Assembly (NCBI RefSeq): GCF_001425745.1
Contig: NZ_LMDF01000012.1
Location: 51,527-115,526, forward strand
Origin: Caulobacter sp. Root343
GTDB taxonomy: Bacteria > Pseudomonadota > Alphaproteobacteria > Caulobacterales > Caulobacteraceae
Direction of reading: 5' to 3'
DNA: 64,000 nt
Under the pieces are notes generated by a model. The model made no database searches. It was not told the DNA's origin and worked only from the letters and a program-made list of their open reading frames with translations. Within the stretch, counting starts at the first letter, position 1. Each line of letters opens with the position of its first letter. Position numbers and translations under genes: made by a program. Positions 28,303-37,103 of the stretch are shown here, piece by piece.

Positions 28303-29511
28303 CTAGACCTGATCGGTCTTCCACAGGGCCGAGCGCGAGGGCAGATGGCGGGCGATGATCGGCAGGATCGCCGCGCCCATGGCCGGCGCGTCGGCGGATA
28401 AAGCCGCGCGGCGGGCGCGCGCCATGGTCAGTGCCAGGCGACGGTCGGCGAGCTTGGCGTTCACCGCCTCGGCCAGTCGGTCGATCAAGGCCTCGGGCAG
28501 GCGGCCGCCGATGAACACCGCCTGCGGGTCGATCAGGCAGCTGATCGACACCAGCGGGTCGCAAAGACGCTCGGCGGCCACGTCCAGCCAGGCGTCGATC
28601 CGGGCGCGGCCTTGGGGCGGCAGGCCGGCAAGGTCGGCGGGATCAGCCGGCGCCAAGGCGCCTAGATGCTCGTTCAAGGCCGAGAGCGAGACGAAGTCTT
28701 CCAAGGTCGTCGCGCCGTCGGGGGAGACCGGCAGGAAGCCCAGCTCGCCGCTGCGACCGTGGGCCCCGCGGAAGTATTCGCCGTCGATCACCAGGCCGCC
28801 GCCCAGGCCCGAGCTGATCAGCATGTAGAAGAAGCTGCTGGCGCGCATGCCATGGCCGAAATGCAGCTCGCCCAGGGCCGCCGCCGCCGCATCGTTCTCC
28901 AGCATCACCGGCCAGTCGTGCGACCGCGAGAGCAGGGCGCGGACGTCGACGGCGTTCCAGGCGTCGTAGGCGGCCGGGCGGTGGGGCAGGTCGGCCTTGG
29001 CCAAGTCGTCGGGCAGGGCCACGCCGACCCCGACGATGCGATCGGCCGCGACGCCCCTGAGCTTGTGGAAGGTCTTGCAGTGCTGGTCGAAGAACGCCGC
29101 CACGTCCGCGGGACCGAGGAACGCGACGTCCCGTGTCGCCCGCGCCCGCACCCGGCCGGCCAGGTCGAGCAGGACGATCGTGACATGGTCGCGATCGATG
29201 TTCAGCCCGATCGAGTAGCAGCCGTCGGGATTGACGGCGAAGGTCATGGCGGGCTGGCCACGGTTTCCGTGCAGCTTGCCCGCCTGGACGATCAGCCCAT
29301 CCTCGAGCAGGCGGTTGGTGATGTTGGTGACGGCGGGGACGGTGAGGCCGGTATAGGCGGCGACCTCCAGCTTGGTCTTGGCCAAACCCACGCGGATCGA
29401 CTGCAACGCCACCCGCTGATTGTAGTCGCCCGCACGCTCGATATTGGTGCCCGACAGGCTGGCGCGATCATTCTGCGTATCGCGTGAATGGCGGCCTGTC
29501 GCATGGGGCAT
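28303..29511 (-). CDS. ROK-family transcriptional regulator
   Basis: A 402-aa NagC/Mlc/XylR-type protein. The N-terminal winged helix-turn-helix (KTKLEVAAYTGLTVPAVTNITNRLLEDGLI, about residues 45-75) is joined to a ROK sugar-binding domain with ENDAAAAALGELHFG and SSGLGGGLVIDG. The usual zinc site is absent: the CxCGxxGCxE motif is missing and GELGFLPV has Phe where ROK proteins have His. The ATG at 29511 is used, but a start further in is possible. It runs tail-to-tail with the alpha-galactosidase (10-base gap) and probably represses the locus until a sugar is bound. Confidence 0.88.
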   Translation of the reverse strand: MPHATGRHSRDTQNDRASLSGTNIERAGDYNQRVALQSIRVGLAKTKLEVAAYTGLTVPAVTNITNRLLEDGLIVQAGKLHGNRGQPAMTFAVNPDGCYSIGLNIDRDHVTIVLLDLAGRVRARATRDVAFLGPADVAAFFDQHCKTFHKLRGVAADRIVGVGVALPDDLAKADLPHRPAAYDAWNAVDVRALLSRSHDWPVMLENDAAAAALGELHFGHGMRASSFFYMLISSGLGGGLVIDGEYFRGAHGRSGELGFLPVSPDGATTLEDFVSLSALNEHLGALAPADPADLAGLPPQGRARIDAWLDVAAERLCDPLVSISCLIDPQAVFIGGRLPEALIDRLAEAVNAKLADRRLALTMARARRAALSADAPAMGAAILPIIARHLPSRSALWKTDQV

Positions 29512-29557
29512 GGTCGCTTCTCCCTATACTGGAGGCGTTACCATCTGGGCGGCTGAG

Positions 29558-29580
29558 AAGAAAACTGGATTTGCTTTCTT
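29558..29580. promoter_or_regulatory. Inverted repeat upstream of the ROK regulator gene
   Basis: AAGAAA and TTTCTT arms separated by 11 bases, in the 191-base gap between the regulator (minus) and murJ (plus). Position and symmetry suit an autoregulatory operator. Weak on its own because the arms are only 6 bp. Confidence 0.35.
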
Positions 29581-29702
29581 TCGGCTCGATCGGGTCGTTC
29601 ATTCGCCAAGCGCTAGAGAGGAGCCTCCATGGCTGACGGCGAAAGCGCAACGGGGCGTGCGCCGCCCTTGACGCTCCCGCGCGGAACCCCCAGAAGCCCA
29701 GC

Positions 29703-31340
29703 GTGACCGACACCGTCCCCCCCGCTCCCGTCGAAGAGATCCAGCCCGCGCCGAAGAAGGCCGGAGGGCTGCTCAAGTCGTCGATGATCTATTCCGGCCT
29801 GACCTTGATCAGCCGGTTCATGGGCTTCGCGCGGGACCTGGCGGTGTCGTACCGGATGGGGGCCAGCGCCACCCCGGCCGCCGACGCCTACAACGCGGCC
29901 CTGGCCTTCCCGAACCTGTTCCGCCGGTTCTTCGCCGAGGGCGCCTTCGCGGCCGCCTTCGTGCCGGCCTACGCCAAGTCGCTGCAGCGCGACGGCGAAG
30001 AGACGGCCGACATCCTGGCGGCCGACGCCATGGCGACCCTGGCGGCCTCGACCATCGTCATCACCGTGATCTGCCAGCTGGCCATGCCCTGGCTGATGAT
30101 GCTGATCAGCCCCGGCTTCGGCTGGGGCACCGAGAAGTACAAACTGGCGGTGCTGCTGACCCAGATCACCATGCCCTACCTGCCGTGCATGGCCATCGTC
30201 GCGCACCTGTCGGGCGTGCTGAACGCCCGCGACCGCTTCATCCTGTCGGCCGGCGCGCCGATCCTGCTGAACATCTTCACCCTGGCGTTCATCCTGCCGC
30301 AGACCAGCGCCATCGGCGCCGCCCAGTGGGGCTCGGCCGGCGTGGTCGTGGCCGGGGTGGCCCAGGCGGCCCTGCTGACCTGGGGCGTCAACAAGTCGGG
30401 GGCCAAGGTCCACTGGCGTATGCCCCGCCTGACGCCGGAAGTGCGCGAGCTGATCGGCAAGGCCATTCCCGGCGCCCTGGCGGCCAGCGCCACCCAGGTC
30501 AACATCTTCATCTCCGGCAACCTGGCCAGCCATGTGCCGGGCGGCCGCTCGTGGCTGGCCACCGCCGACCGGCTCTACCAGCTGCCGCTGGGCCTGGTGG
30601 GCGTGGCGATCGGTGTCGCGCTGCTGCCGCGCTTGTCGCGCGCGGTGCATTCGGGCGACCGCGACGACGCTCAGAGCGCCATGGACCAGGCCATAACCCT
30701 GGCCATGGCCTTCACCCTGCCGGCCGCCGCGGCCCTGATCGCCATGCCGGGCTTCCTGTCGGACGGTCTCTACACCCGCGGCCAGTTCACCGCTTTCGAC
30801 GCCAGCCAGACGGCGTCGGCCTTGTTCTTCTACGGCCTCGGCACCCCCGCCTTCGTGCTGCAGCAGCTCTATTCGCGGGCCTTCTTCGCGCGGGGCGACA
30901 CCAAGAGCCCGATGCGCTTCGCCATCGTCTCGGTGGTGGTGAACATCGTCCTGGGCGTGCTGCTGTTCAACCTGGTGGGCGTGAAGGGCATCGCCGCCGC
31001 CACCGCCGTGGCGTCCTGGGCCAATGTCGGCCAGATGGCCTGGGCCTTGTCGCGCCAAGGTCACTACGGCCCATCGGGCCAGACCTGGTCGCGCCTGATC
31101 CGCATCAGCCTGGCCAGCCTGGGCATGGGCCTGCTGCTGGTCGCCGCCTCGCACTGGCGCGATCTGATCGAGGCGCCGCTGCGCGGGCTGGGCCTGACCG
31201 GCCACACGATCGGCGCCAAGGAGTTCGCCCTGGCTCTGACCTGCCTGGCCGGCGCGGCGCTGTATCCCCCGCTGCTGTTCCTGTTCGGCGGGGTCAAGCC
31301 GGCCGAGCTGAAGGCGGCCCTGCGGCGCGGCAAGGCTTGA
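29703..31340 (+). CDS. murJ: Lipid II flippase MurJ (MviN)
   Basis: A 545-aa polytopic membrane protein of the MOP/MATE-like superfamily, about 14 transmembrane segments. MurJ-type features include SSMIYSGLTLISRFMGFARDLAVSYRMGA, PNLFRRFFAEGAFAAAFVPAY, and PLGLVGVAIGVALLPRLSRAV. It flips the peptidoglycan precursor lipid II across the inner membrane. The start is a GTG at 29703 with no strong ribosome binding site; an internal ATG would remove only the soluble N-terminal tail. trpS follows 43 bases later on the same strand. Confidence 0.95.
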   Translation: MTDTVPPAPVEEIQPAPKKAGGLLKSSMIYSGLTLISRFMGFARDLAVSYRMGASATPAADAYNAALAFPNLFRRFFAEGAFAAAFVPAYAKSLQRDGEETADILAADAMATLAASTIVITVICQLAMPWLMMLISPGFGWGTEKYKLAVLLTQITMPYLPCMAIVAHLSGVLNARDRFILSAGAPILLNIFTLAFILPQTSAIGAAQWGSAGVVVAGVAQAALLTWGVNKSGAKVHWRMPRLTPEVRELIGKAIPGALAASATQVNIFISGNLASHVPGGRSWLATADRLYQLPLGLVGVAIGVALLPRLSRAVHSGDRDDAQSAMDQAITLAMAFTLPAAAALIAMPGFLSDGLYTRGQFTAFDASQTASALFFYGLGTPAFVLQQLYSRAFFARGDTKSPMRFAIVSVVVNIVLGVLLFNLVGVKGIAAATAVASWANVGQMAWALSRQGHYGPSGQTWSRLIRISLASLGMGLLLVAASHWRDLIEAPLRGLGLTGHTIGAKEFALALTCLAGAALYPPLLFLFGGVKPAELKAALRRGKA

Positions 31341-31383
31341 TGTAGCCTTGCTCTCGCCGGGTGGCGGCGCTAACCAGCGGGCC

Positions 31384-32445
31384 ATGACCGACCAAGCTCC
31401 CGCCGCCCCAGGTCCCGTAGCCTATACGGGCCCCGCCCGCGTGCTCTCGGGCGTCCAGCCCTCCGGCGCCCTGCACCTGGGCAACTATCTCGGCGCGCTG
31501 GTGAAGTTCACCCGCCTGCAGCACGAGATCGACACCTTCATCTTCGTGGCCGACCTGCACGCCATCACCGTGTGGCAGGAGCCGGCGGCCCTGGCCCAGC
31601 AGACCCGCGAGATCGCGGCGGCCTACATCGCTTCGGGCCTCGACCCGGACAAGGCGACGATCTTTCCGCAGTCGGCGGTGCGCGAGCACGCCGAGCTGAC
31701 CTGGATCTTCCAATGCGTCGCCCGCCTCGGCTGGCTGGACCGCATGACCCAGTTCAAGGAGAAGAGCGGCAAGCACAAGGAGCGCAGCTCGGTGGGCCTC
31801 TACACCTATCCGGTGCTGCAGGCGGCCGACATCCTGGTCTACAAGGCCACCCACGTGCCGGTCGGCGAGGACCAGAAACAGCATCTGGAACTGACCCGCG
31901 ACATCGCCGGCAAGTTCAACCACGACTTCGGGGCGCCCGGCGGCGTTCCAGCCTTCTTCCCGCAGCCGGAGCCGCTGATCCAGGGGCCGGGCGCGCGGGT
32001 CATGTCCTTGCGCGACGGCTCGGCCAAGATGAGCAAGTCCGACCCGTCGGATTATTCGCGCATCAACCTGACCGACGACGCCGACACCATCGCCACCAAG
32101 GTCAAGAAGGCCCGCACCGATCCGGAGCCGCTGCCCGAGACCCTGGACGAGCTGAGCGCCCGCGCCGAGGCCGACAACCTGGTCGGCATCTTCGCGGCCC
32201 TGGCCGGCCGGACCAAGGCCGAGGTGCTGGCCGAATACGCTGGCAAGGGCTTCGGGACCTTCAAGCCGGCCCTGGCCGAGCTGGCGGTCGAGAAGCTGGC
32301 CCCGGTCGGGGACCGGATGCGCGCCTTGCTGGCCGATCCGGCCGAGCTGGACCGGATCCTGGCCAAGGGCGCGGCCAAGGCCTCCGAGGCCGCCGCCCCG
32401 ACCCTGGCCGAGGTCAAGAAGCTGGTCGGTTTCTGGGGGGCTTGA
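31384..32445 (+). CDS. trpS: Tryptophanyl-tRNA synthetase
   Basis: A class I aminoacyl-tRNA synthetase, 353 aa from the ATG at 31384; 12 further open codons upstream look non-coding. The HIGH-like motif is GALHLGNYLGAL and the KMSKS motif is intact (SAKMSKSDPSD). The tryptophan-binding region DLHAITVW and dimer contacts are present. Charges tRNA-Trp. Probably co-transcribed with murJ upstream and the universal stress protein downstream. Confidence 0.96.
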   Translation: MTDQAPAAPGPVAYTGPARVLSGVQPSGALHLGNYLGALVKFTRLQHEIDTFIFVADLHAITVWQEPAALAQQTREIAAAYIASGLDPDKATIFPQSAVREHAELTWIFQCVARLGWLDRMTQFKEKSGKHKERSSVGLYTYPVLQAADILVYKATHVPVGEDQKQHLELTRDIAGKFNHDFGAPGGVPAFFPQPEPLIQGPGARVMSLRDGSAKMSKSDPSDYSRINLTDDADTIATKVKKARTDPEPLPETLDELSARAEADNLVGIFAALAGRTKAEVLAEYAGKGFGTFKPALAELAVEKLAPVGDRMRALLADPAELDRILAKGAAKASEAAAPTLAEVKKLVGFWGA

Positions 32446-32476
32446 GCTTCGGCTTGAAGCGGCGTCATCTCGCGCG

Positions 32477-32968
32477 ATGACTGACGCCGCTTCCGAAAGT
32501 CGCCGCAAGTTTCTGGTCGTCGCCGACGACAGTCCGGAGTTCGCGGCGGCGCTGAAATACGCCTGCCGCCGAGCGGCTTCGACCGGCGGCTGCGTGGCGA
32601 TGCTGAAGGTGATCGTCCCCGCCGAGTTCGAGCACTGGAGCGGGGTGCGCGAGGAGATCGAGCGGCAGGAACGCGAAGAGGCCGAGGCCCTGCTGCAGAG
32701 CCTGGCCGATCGCGTCGTCGCCGAGACCGGCCTGCCGCCCGAGTTCATCATCAAGCACGCCGACGGCGTCCGCACGGCTCTAAAACAGGTGGTCGCGGCC
32801 GACCCGACCATCAAGATCCTGATCCTGGCGACCTCTACGGCCGGGCGGGGCCCGGGCCCGTTGATCTCGGCCATCGCCAAGGAAGGCGTCGGGTTCTCGG
32901 GTCGCAAGCTGCCGGTGACGGTGGTGCCGGGCGACCTAACCGATGCGGAGATCGAGGAGCTGGCTTAA
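32477..32968 (+). CDS. Universal stress protein (UspA-like)
   Basis: A 163-aa single USP domain: FLVVADDSPEFAAALKYACRRA at the N-terminus and, near the C-terminus, ILILATSTAGRGPGPLISAIA, which corresponds to the nucleotide-binding loop but lacks the strict GxxG...GSV pattern of ATP-binding Usp proteins. It closes the murJ-trpS-usp run, 31 bases after trpS, and is convergent with the P450 gene across a palindromic repeat. Function in stress survival is inferred from family only. Confidence 0.8.
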   Translation: MTDAASESRRKFLVVADDSPEFAAALKYACRRAASTGGCVAMLKVIVPAEFEHWSGVREEIERQEREEAEALLQSLADRVVAETGLPPEFIIKHADGVRTALKQVVAADPTIKILILATSTAGRGPGPLISAIAKEGVGFSGRKLPVTVVPGDLTDAEIEELA

Positions 32969-32972
32969 ACCC

Positions 32973-33072
32973 TGTCATCCCGGCCGTAGCGAAGCGAAGA
33001 GCCGGGACCGCCATAGGCTCGGCGCTTCCGGCGGTCCCGGATCTGCGCGCTACGCGCTTGTCCGGGATGACA
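32973..33072. repeat. REP-like palindromic element, copy B
   Basis: Begins TGTCATCCCGGCC and ends CCGGGATGACA, 100 bp, with a nested 9-bp inverted repeat GGGACCGCC / GGCGGTCCC. It exactly fills the space between the convergent usp and P450 genes, starting 5 bases after one stop and ending 4 bases before the other. It may serve as a two-way terminator. Confidence 0.8.
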
Positions 33073-33075
33073 GTT

Positions 33076-34344
33076 TCAATTGCGCTCCGGGATCCGCACC
33101 ATCATCCGCTCGTAGCCCTTCACGAAGGTCGAGAAGACCCGCTTGGGCTCTTCCAGCACCTCGATGCGGGGGAAGCGCTTCAGCACCTCTTCCCAGACGA
33201 TCTTCAGCTGCATCTCGGCCAGGCGGTTGCCGACGCAGCGGTGGATGCCGAAGCCGAACGACAGGTGGCGGCGGGCTTGCGGGCGGTCGATGATGAAGGC
33301 GTCGGCGTCCTCGATCACCGTGTCGTCGCGGTTGCCCGAGACGTACCACATGACCACCTTGTCGCCCTTCTTGATGGTCTTGCCGGCCAGCTCGTAGTCC
33401 TCCAGCGCCGTGCGGCGCATGTGGGCCAGCGGGGTCTGCCAGCGGATGATCTCCGAGACCATGTTCGGGATCAGGCTGTGGTCGGCGCGCAGCTTGGCCT
33501 CTTCGGCCGGGTTCTTCGACAGGGCGTAGAGGCCGCCGGTGATCGAGTTGCGGGTGGTGTCGTTGCCGCCGACGATCAGCAGGATGACATTGCCCAGATA
33601 TTCCATCGGCGGCATGTCGCGGGTGGCCTCGCCGTGGGCCAGCATCGAGATCAGGTCGCTGCCCGGCTCGGTCTGGTTGACCCGCTCGTTCCACAGGTTG
33701 GTGAAGTAGCCCAGGCACTCCAGCAGCTCGGCCCGGCGGGCGTCCTCGCTCTCGACGATGCCGCTCTCGGGCGAGGCGGTGGCGACGTCCGACCAGCGGG
33801 TCAGCTTGCGGCGCTCCTCCCAGGGGAAGTCGAACAAGGTGGCCAGCATCTGGGTGGTCAGCTCGATCGAGACCCGGTCGACCCAGTCGAACGGCTCGTC
33901 GATCGGCAGGGCGTCCAGGATCTGGCCGGCCCGCTCGCGGATGATCCCTTCGAGGCGGGCCAGGTTCTGCGGCGAGACGATCGGGCTGACCGTCTTGCGC
34001 TGGATGTCGTGCTTGGGCGGGTCCATGGCGATGAACATCGGCAGGACGAAGTCCTCGTCGAAGTTGCGGATCGTGATGCCGCCCAGGTGCGCGTCCGACG
34101 AGAAGACCTGGTGGGTCGTGTCGACGGTCATGATGTCGTTGTAGCGGGTGATCGACCAATAGGGCCCGGTGTCCTCGTCGCCCTTCGAGTAGTGGACGGG
34201 GTCCTCTTTCCGCAGCCGCTCGAAATAGGGCCACATGGCGTCGGCCTGGAACAGGGCCGGGTTGGCGACGTGGTAGTCCTCGAGGGGGATGGAATAGGCC
34301 GTGGCGCGCGCGGCCTCTTTCAGGTCAACACTACCATCGCTCAT
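33076..34344 (-). CDS. Cytochrome P450, CYP153-like alkane hydroxylase
   Basis: A 422-aa soluble bacterial P450. The I-helix has VGGNDTTRNSITGG, the ExxR helix is EIIRWQTPL, and the heme loop FGFGIHRCVGNRLAE carries the Cys ligand. Stretches such as MFIAMDPPKHDIQRKTVSP, RWQTPLAHMRR and KKGDKVVMWYVSGNRD match what I recall of CYP153A alkane terminal hydroxylases, a family known in Caulobacter. GGGAGGA precedes the ATG. No ferredoxin or reductase gene is adjacent, so it must use partners encoded elsewhere. Confidence 0.9.
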   Translation of the reverse strand: MSDGSVDLKEAARATAYSIPLEDYHVANPALFQADAMWPYFERLRKEDPVHYSKGDEDTGPYWSITRYNDIMTVDTTHQVFSSDAHLGGITIRNFDEDFVLPMFIAMDPPKHDIQRKTVSPIVSPQNLARLEGIIRERAGQILDALPIDEPFDWVDRVSIELTTQMLATLFDFPWEERRKLTRWSDVATASPESGIVESEDARRAELLECLGYFTNLWNERVNQTEPGSDLISMLAHGEATRDMPPMEYLGNVILLIVGGNDTTRNSITGGLYALSKNPAEEAKLRADHSLIPNMVSEIIRWQTPLAHMRRTALEDYELAGKTIKKGDKVVMWYVSGNRDDTVIEDADAFIIDRPQARRHLSFGFGIHRCVGNRLAEMQLKIVWEEVLKRFPRIEVLEEPKRVFSTFVKGYERMMVRIPERN

Positions 34345-34466
34345 GGGATCCTCCCGCGGATCGTTGTTCTGTGGCCATCACGCCAGAAAATGACGCCTGT
34401 GTCACTTTCTTTGTGCGGCATTCGGCCGGTCTTGCGTCGCGGCCTCGCGAGGTCCATTTCAAGCCC

Positions 34467-35042
34467 ATGTTCATTCAGACCGAAACCACCCCGAACCCCG
34501 AGGTTCTGAAGTTCCTGCCCGGCCGCGAAGTGCTGGTGGAGGGCGCCCGCGAGTTTCGCACGGCCGAGGAGGGCGAGGTCTCGCCCCTGGCCAAGGCGCT
34601 GTTCGACCTGGGCGACGTGACGCGGGTGTTCTTCGGCCCCGACTTCCTGACGGTGACCAAGGGCGAGGACGCCCAGTGGCCGCACCTGAAGGCGCCGATC
34701 CTGGCGGCGATCATGGATCACTTCACCAGCGGCCGTCCGCTGCTGCTGGACGCCGAACCGGGCGCAGGGGGTCATGACGACGACGGCGTCTACGACGAAG
34801 AGGCCAGCCAGATCGTCGCCGAGATCAAGGAACTGCTCGACACCCGCATCCGCCCGGCCGTGGCCCAGGACGGCGGCGACATCGTCTTCTCGAAGTTCGA
34901 GCCGCAGACCGGCGTGGTCTGGCTGCACATGCGCGGCGCCTGTTCGGGCTGCCCGTCCTCGTCGGCGACCCTGAAGGCCGGCGTCGAGAACATGCTCAAG
35001 CATTATGTGCCGGAAGTGACGCGGGTCGAGCAGACGCTCTGA
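34467..35042 (+). CDS. nfuA: NfuA/NifU-like iron-sulfur cluster carrier
   Basis: 191 aa from the ATG at 34467, the start that gives the family N-terminus MFIQTETTPNPEVLKFLPG. The N-terminal domain is the Nfu-N fold (to about residue 95). The C-terminal NifU domain holds MRGACSGCPSSSATLKAGVENML, whose CxxC binds a shared 4Fe-4S cluster at the dimer interface. It delivers clusters to client apoproteins. Divergent from the P450. No other iron-sulfur genes are adjacent, although miaB, a radical-SAM client type, lies 3 kb away. Confidence 0.93.
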   Translation: MFIQTETTPNPEVLKFLPGREVLVEGAREFRTAEEGEVSPLAKALFDLGDVTRVFFGPDFLTVTKGEDAQWPHLKAPILAAIMDHFTSGRPLLLDAEPGAGGHDDDGVYDEEASQIVAEIKELLDTRIRPAVAQDGGDIVFSKFEPQTGVVWLHMRGACSGCPSSSATLKAGVENMLKHYVPEVTRVEQTL

Positions 35043-35137
35043 TCATCGGCTTTTGTGTGAGCGGGGTGTTGCCCGCCGCGCTCCTGAGGCTATACTGTAA
35101 CTACAAGAGTTGCGAATAGCCCTTATAAGGATCGCCC

Positions 35138-35725
35138 ATGGCCAAGCTCGAAGCGTCGACGCTCGCTCAACTGTTCACCGAGGCTCGGACCCGCAACGGC
35201 TGGAATCCGGAGCCGCTGCCGGAGAGCGTGCTGCACGAGCTGTACGAGCTGGTGAAGTTCGGCCCGACCGCAGCCAATTCGACTCCGGCCCGCTTCTATT
35301 TCCTGACCTCGGCCGAGGCCAAGGACCGCCTGGCCAAGCATTCGTCGGGATCGAACGCACCCAAGATCCGGCAGTCGCCTTGCACCGTGATCGTCGGCTA
35401 CGACCTCGACTTCCCGCAGACCCTGCCGAGACTGTTCCCGCACGCGCCGGGCGCCAAGGACTGGTTCCCCGACCCCGTGGCCAAGGAGTGGGGCGCGCTG
35501 CGCAACAGCTCGCTGCAGGGCGGCTATCTGATCATGGCCGCGCGGGCGCTGGGCCTGGACGTCGGGCCGATGTCGGGCTTCGACAACGCCGCCGTCGACG
35601 CGGAGTTCTTCGCGGGCACGAACATCAAGAGCAACTTCATCGTCTCGATTGGCCACGGGACGGACGAAAACCTGTTCCCGCGCAACCCGCGCCTGGCGTT
35701 CGACGAGGCGGCGAAGATTCTGTAG
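35138..35725 (+). CDS. Nitroreductase-family oxidoreductase (RutE/HadB-like)
   Basis: A 195-aa FMN-dependent nitroreductase-fold protein. VKFGPTAANSTPARFYFLTS near residue 45 and the late GLDVGPMSGFDNAAVD are typical of the RutE/HadB subfamily (putative malonic semialdehyde reductase). No other rut genes are adjacent, so a pyrimidine-degradation role is not supported by context. The 95-base upstream gap has a GCGGG/CCCGC hairpin and an AAGGA ribosome binding site. Confidence 0.87.
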   Translation: MAKLEASTLAQLFTEARTRNGWNPEPLPESVLHELYELVKFGPTAANSTPARFYFLTSAEAKDRLAKHSSGSNAPKIRQSPCTVIVGYDLDFPQTLPRLFPHAPGAKDWFPDPVAKEWGALRNSSLQGGYLIMAARALGLDVGPMSGFDNAAVDAEFFAGTNIKSNFIVSIGHGTDENLFPRNPRLAFDEAAKIL

Positions 35726-35736
35726 CCAACTTCAAT

Positions 35737-35783
35737 CTTGTCATCCCGGCTCGGCGCGCTTCGCGCTTGGCCGGGATGACAAG
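35737..35783. repeat. REP-like palindromic element, copy C (minimal form)
   Basis: A perfect 14-bp inverted repeat (CTTGTCATCCCGGC and GCCGGGATGACAAG) spanning 47 bp with a short palindromic centre (GCGCGCTTCGCGC). This is the shortest of the three related elements and follows the nitroreductase stop by 12 bases. Confidence 0.8.
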
Positions 35784-35822
35784 GCTTTGTGCATAGGATG
35801 CACATTGGGCTAAAACGCGCCC

Positions 35823-36464
35823 ATGACGCTCCGCCACACCTTCCTCGCCCTGCCGCTCGTGCTGTTGGCCGCCTGCGGGCCGGCCAAGAAGGACGAGGCT
35901 TCCGCGCCGCCGAGCGCCGAGGCCGCAGCCAAGCCTCCCGTCACCGTCGCCATCGCGCCCTATGCCGGCGGTCCGCTGAAGATCGGCAAGGACGGCGTCG
36001 GTCCGATCAACGGCTCGACCGCCTTCGACCTCGCCACCCTGAAGGCGCTGTTCCCCAAGGCCAAGGTCGAGGGCGCCTTCCTGCATGCCGGCCAGGGCCC
36101 GGCCCTGCCGATCATCAATGTCGAGCAGGACAACGTCCCGCTGCTGGAGATCGGCAAGGGCGACGAGGGCCAGATCGCCTATGTCCGCGCCGCCGCCGGC
36201 GACGTGCGCGGTCCCAAGGACGAGCAGTTGCTGGCCAAGTGGGCCGACCTCGGCTTCACGCTCGCCCAGTGCCGGGCCGGCGAGGGGCGCGAGATCAACC
36301 AGACGATCTGCGTCCGTCCCGAGGCCCCGACCGTCTCCTACGTGTTCGGGGTTCCCGGCTGGGCGGGCAAGGGCCTTCCGCCCGAGGCGAGCCTGAAGGC
36401 CAAGGGCCAGCTGAACGAGCTAGTCTGGCGTCCCGCCGAGGGCGCGGTCGTCGGCGCCGCCTGA
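35823..36464 (+). CDS. DUF1131 (YfeY-like) lipoprotein
   Basis: A 213-aa lipoprotein: signal MTLRHTFLALPLVLL then lipobox LAAC near residue 18. After an Ala/Pro/Lys linker, the domain GVGPINGSTAFDLATLKALFPKAKVEG...PIINVEQDNVPLLEI matches the DUF1131 pattern of the E. coli RpoE-regulated lipoprotein YfeY. Two later Cys (QCRAGEGREINQTICV) could form a disulfide. Function unknown. It ends 3 bases before tsaB, so it leads the tsaB-rimI run. Confidence 0.8.
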   Translation: MTLRHTFLALPLVLLAACGPAKKDEASAPPSAEAAAKPPVTVAIAPYAGGPLKIGKDGVGPINGSTAFDLATLKALFPKAKVEGAFLHAGQGPALPIINVEQDNVPLLEIGKGDEGQIAYVRAAAGDVRGPKDEQLLAKWADLGFTLAQCRAGEGREINQTICVRPEAPTVSYVFGVPGWAGKGLPPEASLKAKGQLNELVWRPAEGAVVGAA

Positions 36465-36467
36465 TCC

Positions 36468-37103
36468 ATGATCCTGTCCATCGACACCTGCCTCGGGGCC
36501 AGCTCGGTCGCCGTGCTGGACGGCGAGCGCGTTCTGGCCGCGCGGAGCGAGCCGATGACGCGCGGCCACCAGGAGCGCATCGGCGTTCTGGCCCGTGAAA
36601 CCGCCGCCGAGGCGGGTATCGCCTTCGCCGACCTGTCGAGGATCGGCGTCACGGTCGGCCCGGGCTCGTTCACCGGCCTGCGCGTCGGCCTGGCCTTCGC
36701 CAAGGGGCTGGCCACGGCGCTGTCGATCCCCTGCGTCGGCGTCAACACGCTGGAGAGCCTGGCGTTCGGAACCAAGGGCTTCGCCGCCGCCATCATCGAC
36801 GCCCGGATGAGCCAGGTCTATCTCCAGGTGTTCGCCGACGGCGTTTCGCTTATGGCTCCGGACGCTTTAGGCCTGGGCGAGGCCGCCGCGCGGCTGGCCG
36901 AGCTCTATTCCGGCGGCCCCGCGACCCTGATCGGCTCGGGCGCGCCCTTGTTGGCCGACGCCTTGCCGAGCGCGAGCGTGCTGACCTCGGTCTCGGCTGA
37001 TCCGGTCGCGGTCGCCCGCCTCGCCGCGGCCAAACCGACCCCGAGCCATTCGCCCCGGCCGCTCTATCTGCGCGCGCCCTACGCGACCCTGCCCGCGGCA
37101 TGA
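36468..37103 (+). CDS. tsaB: tRNA threonylcarbamoyladenosine biosynthesis protein TsaB
   Basis: A 211-aa ASKHA-fold protein, ILSIDTCLGASSVAVLDGERV at the start and VTVGPGSFTGLRVGLAFAKGLA at residues 62-83, the TsaB hallmark. It forms the TsaBD(E) complex that makes t6A37 in tRNAs decoding ANN codons. Overlaps rimI by 4 bases (ATGA), the classic tsaB-rimI arrangement. The C-terminal lobe appears complete. Confidence 0.94.
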   Translation: MILSIDTCLGASSVAVLDGERVLAARSEPMTRGHQERIGVLARETAAEAGIAFADLSRIGVTVGPGSFTGLRVGLAFAKGLATALSIPCVGVNTLESLAFGTKGFAAAIIDARMSQVYLQVFADGVSLMAPDALGLGEAAARLAELYSGGPATLIGSGAPLLADALPSASVLTSVSADPVAVARLAAAKPTPSHSPRPLYLRAPYATLPAA

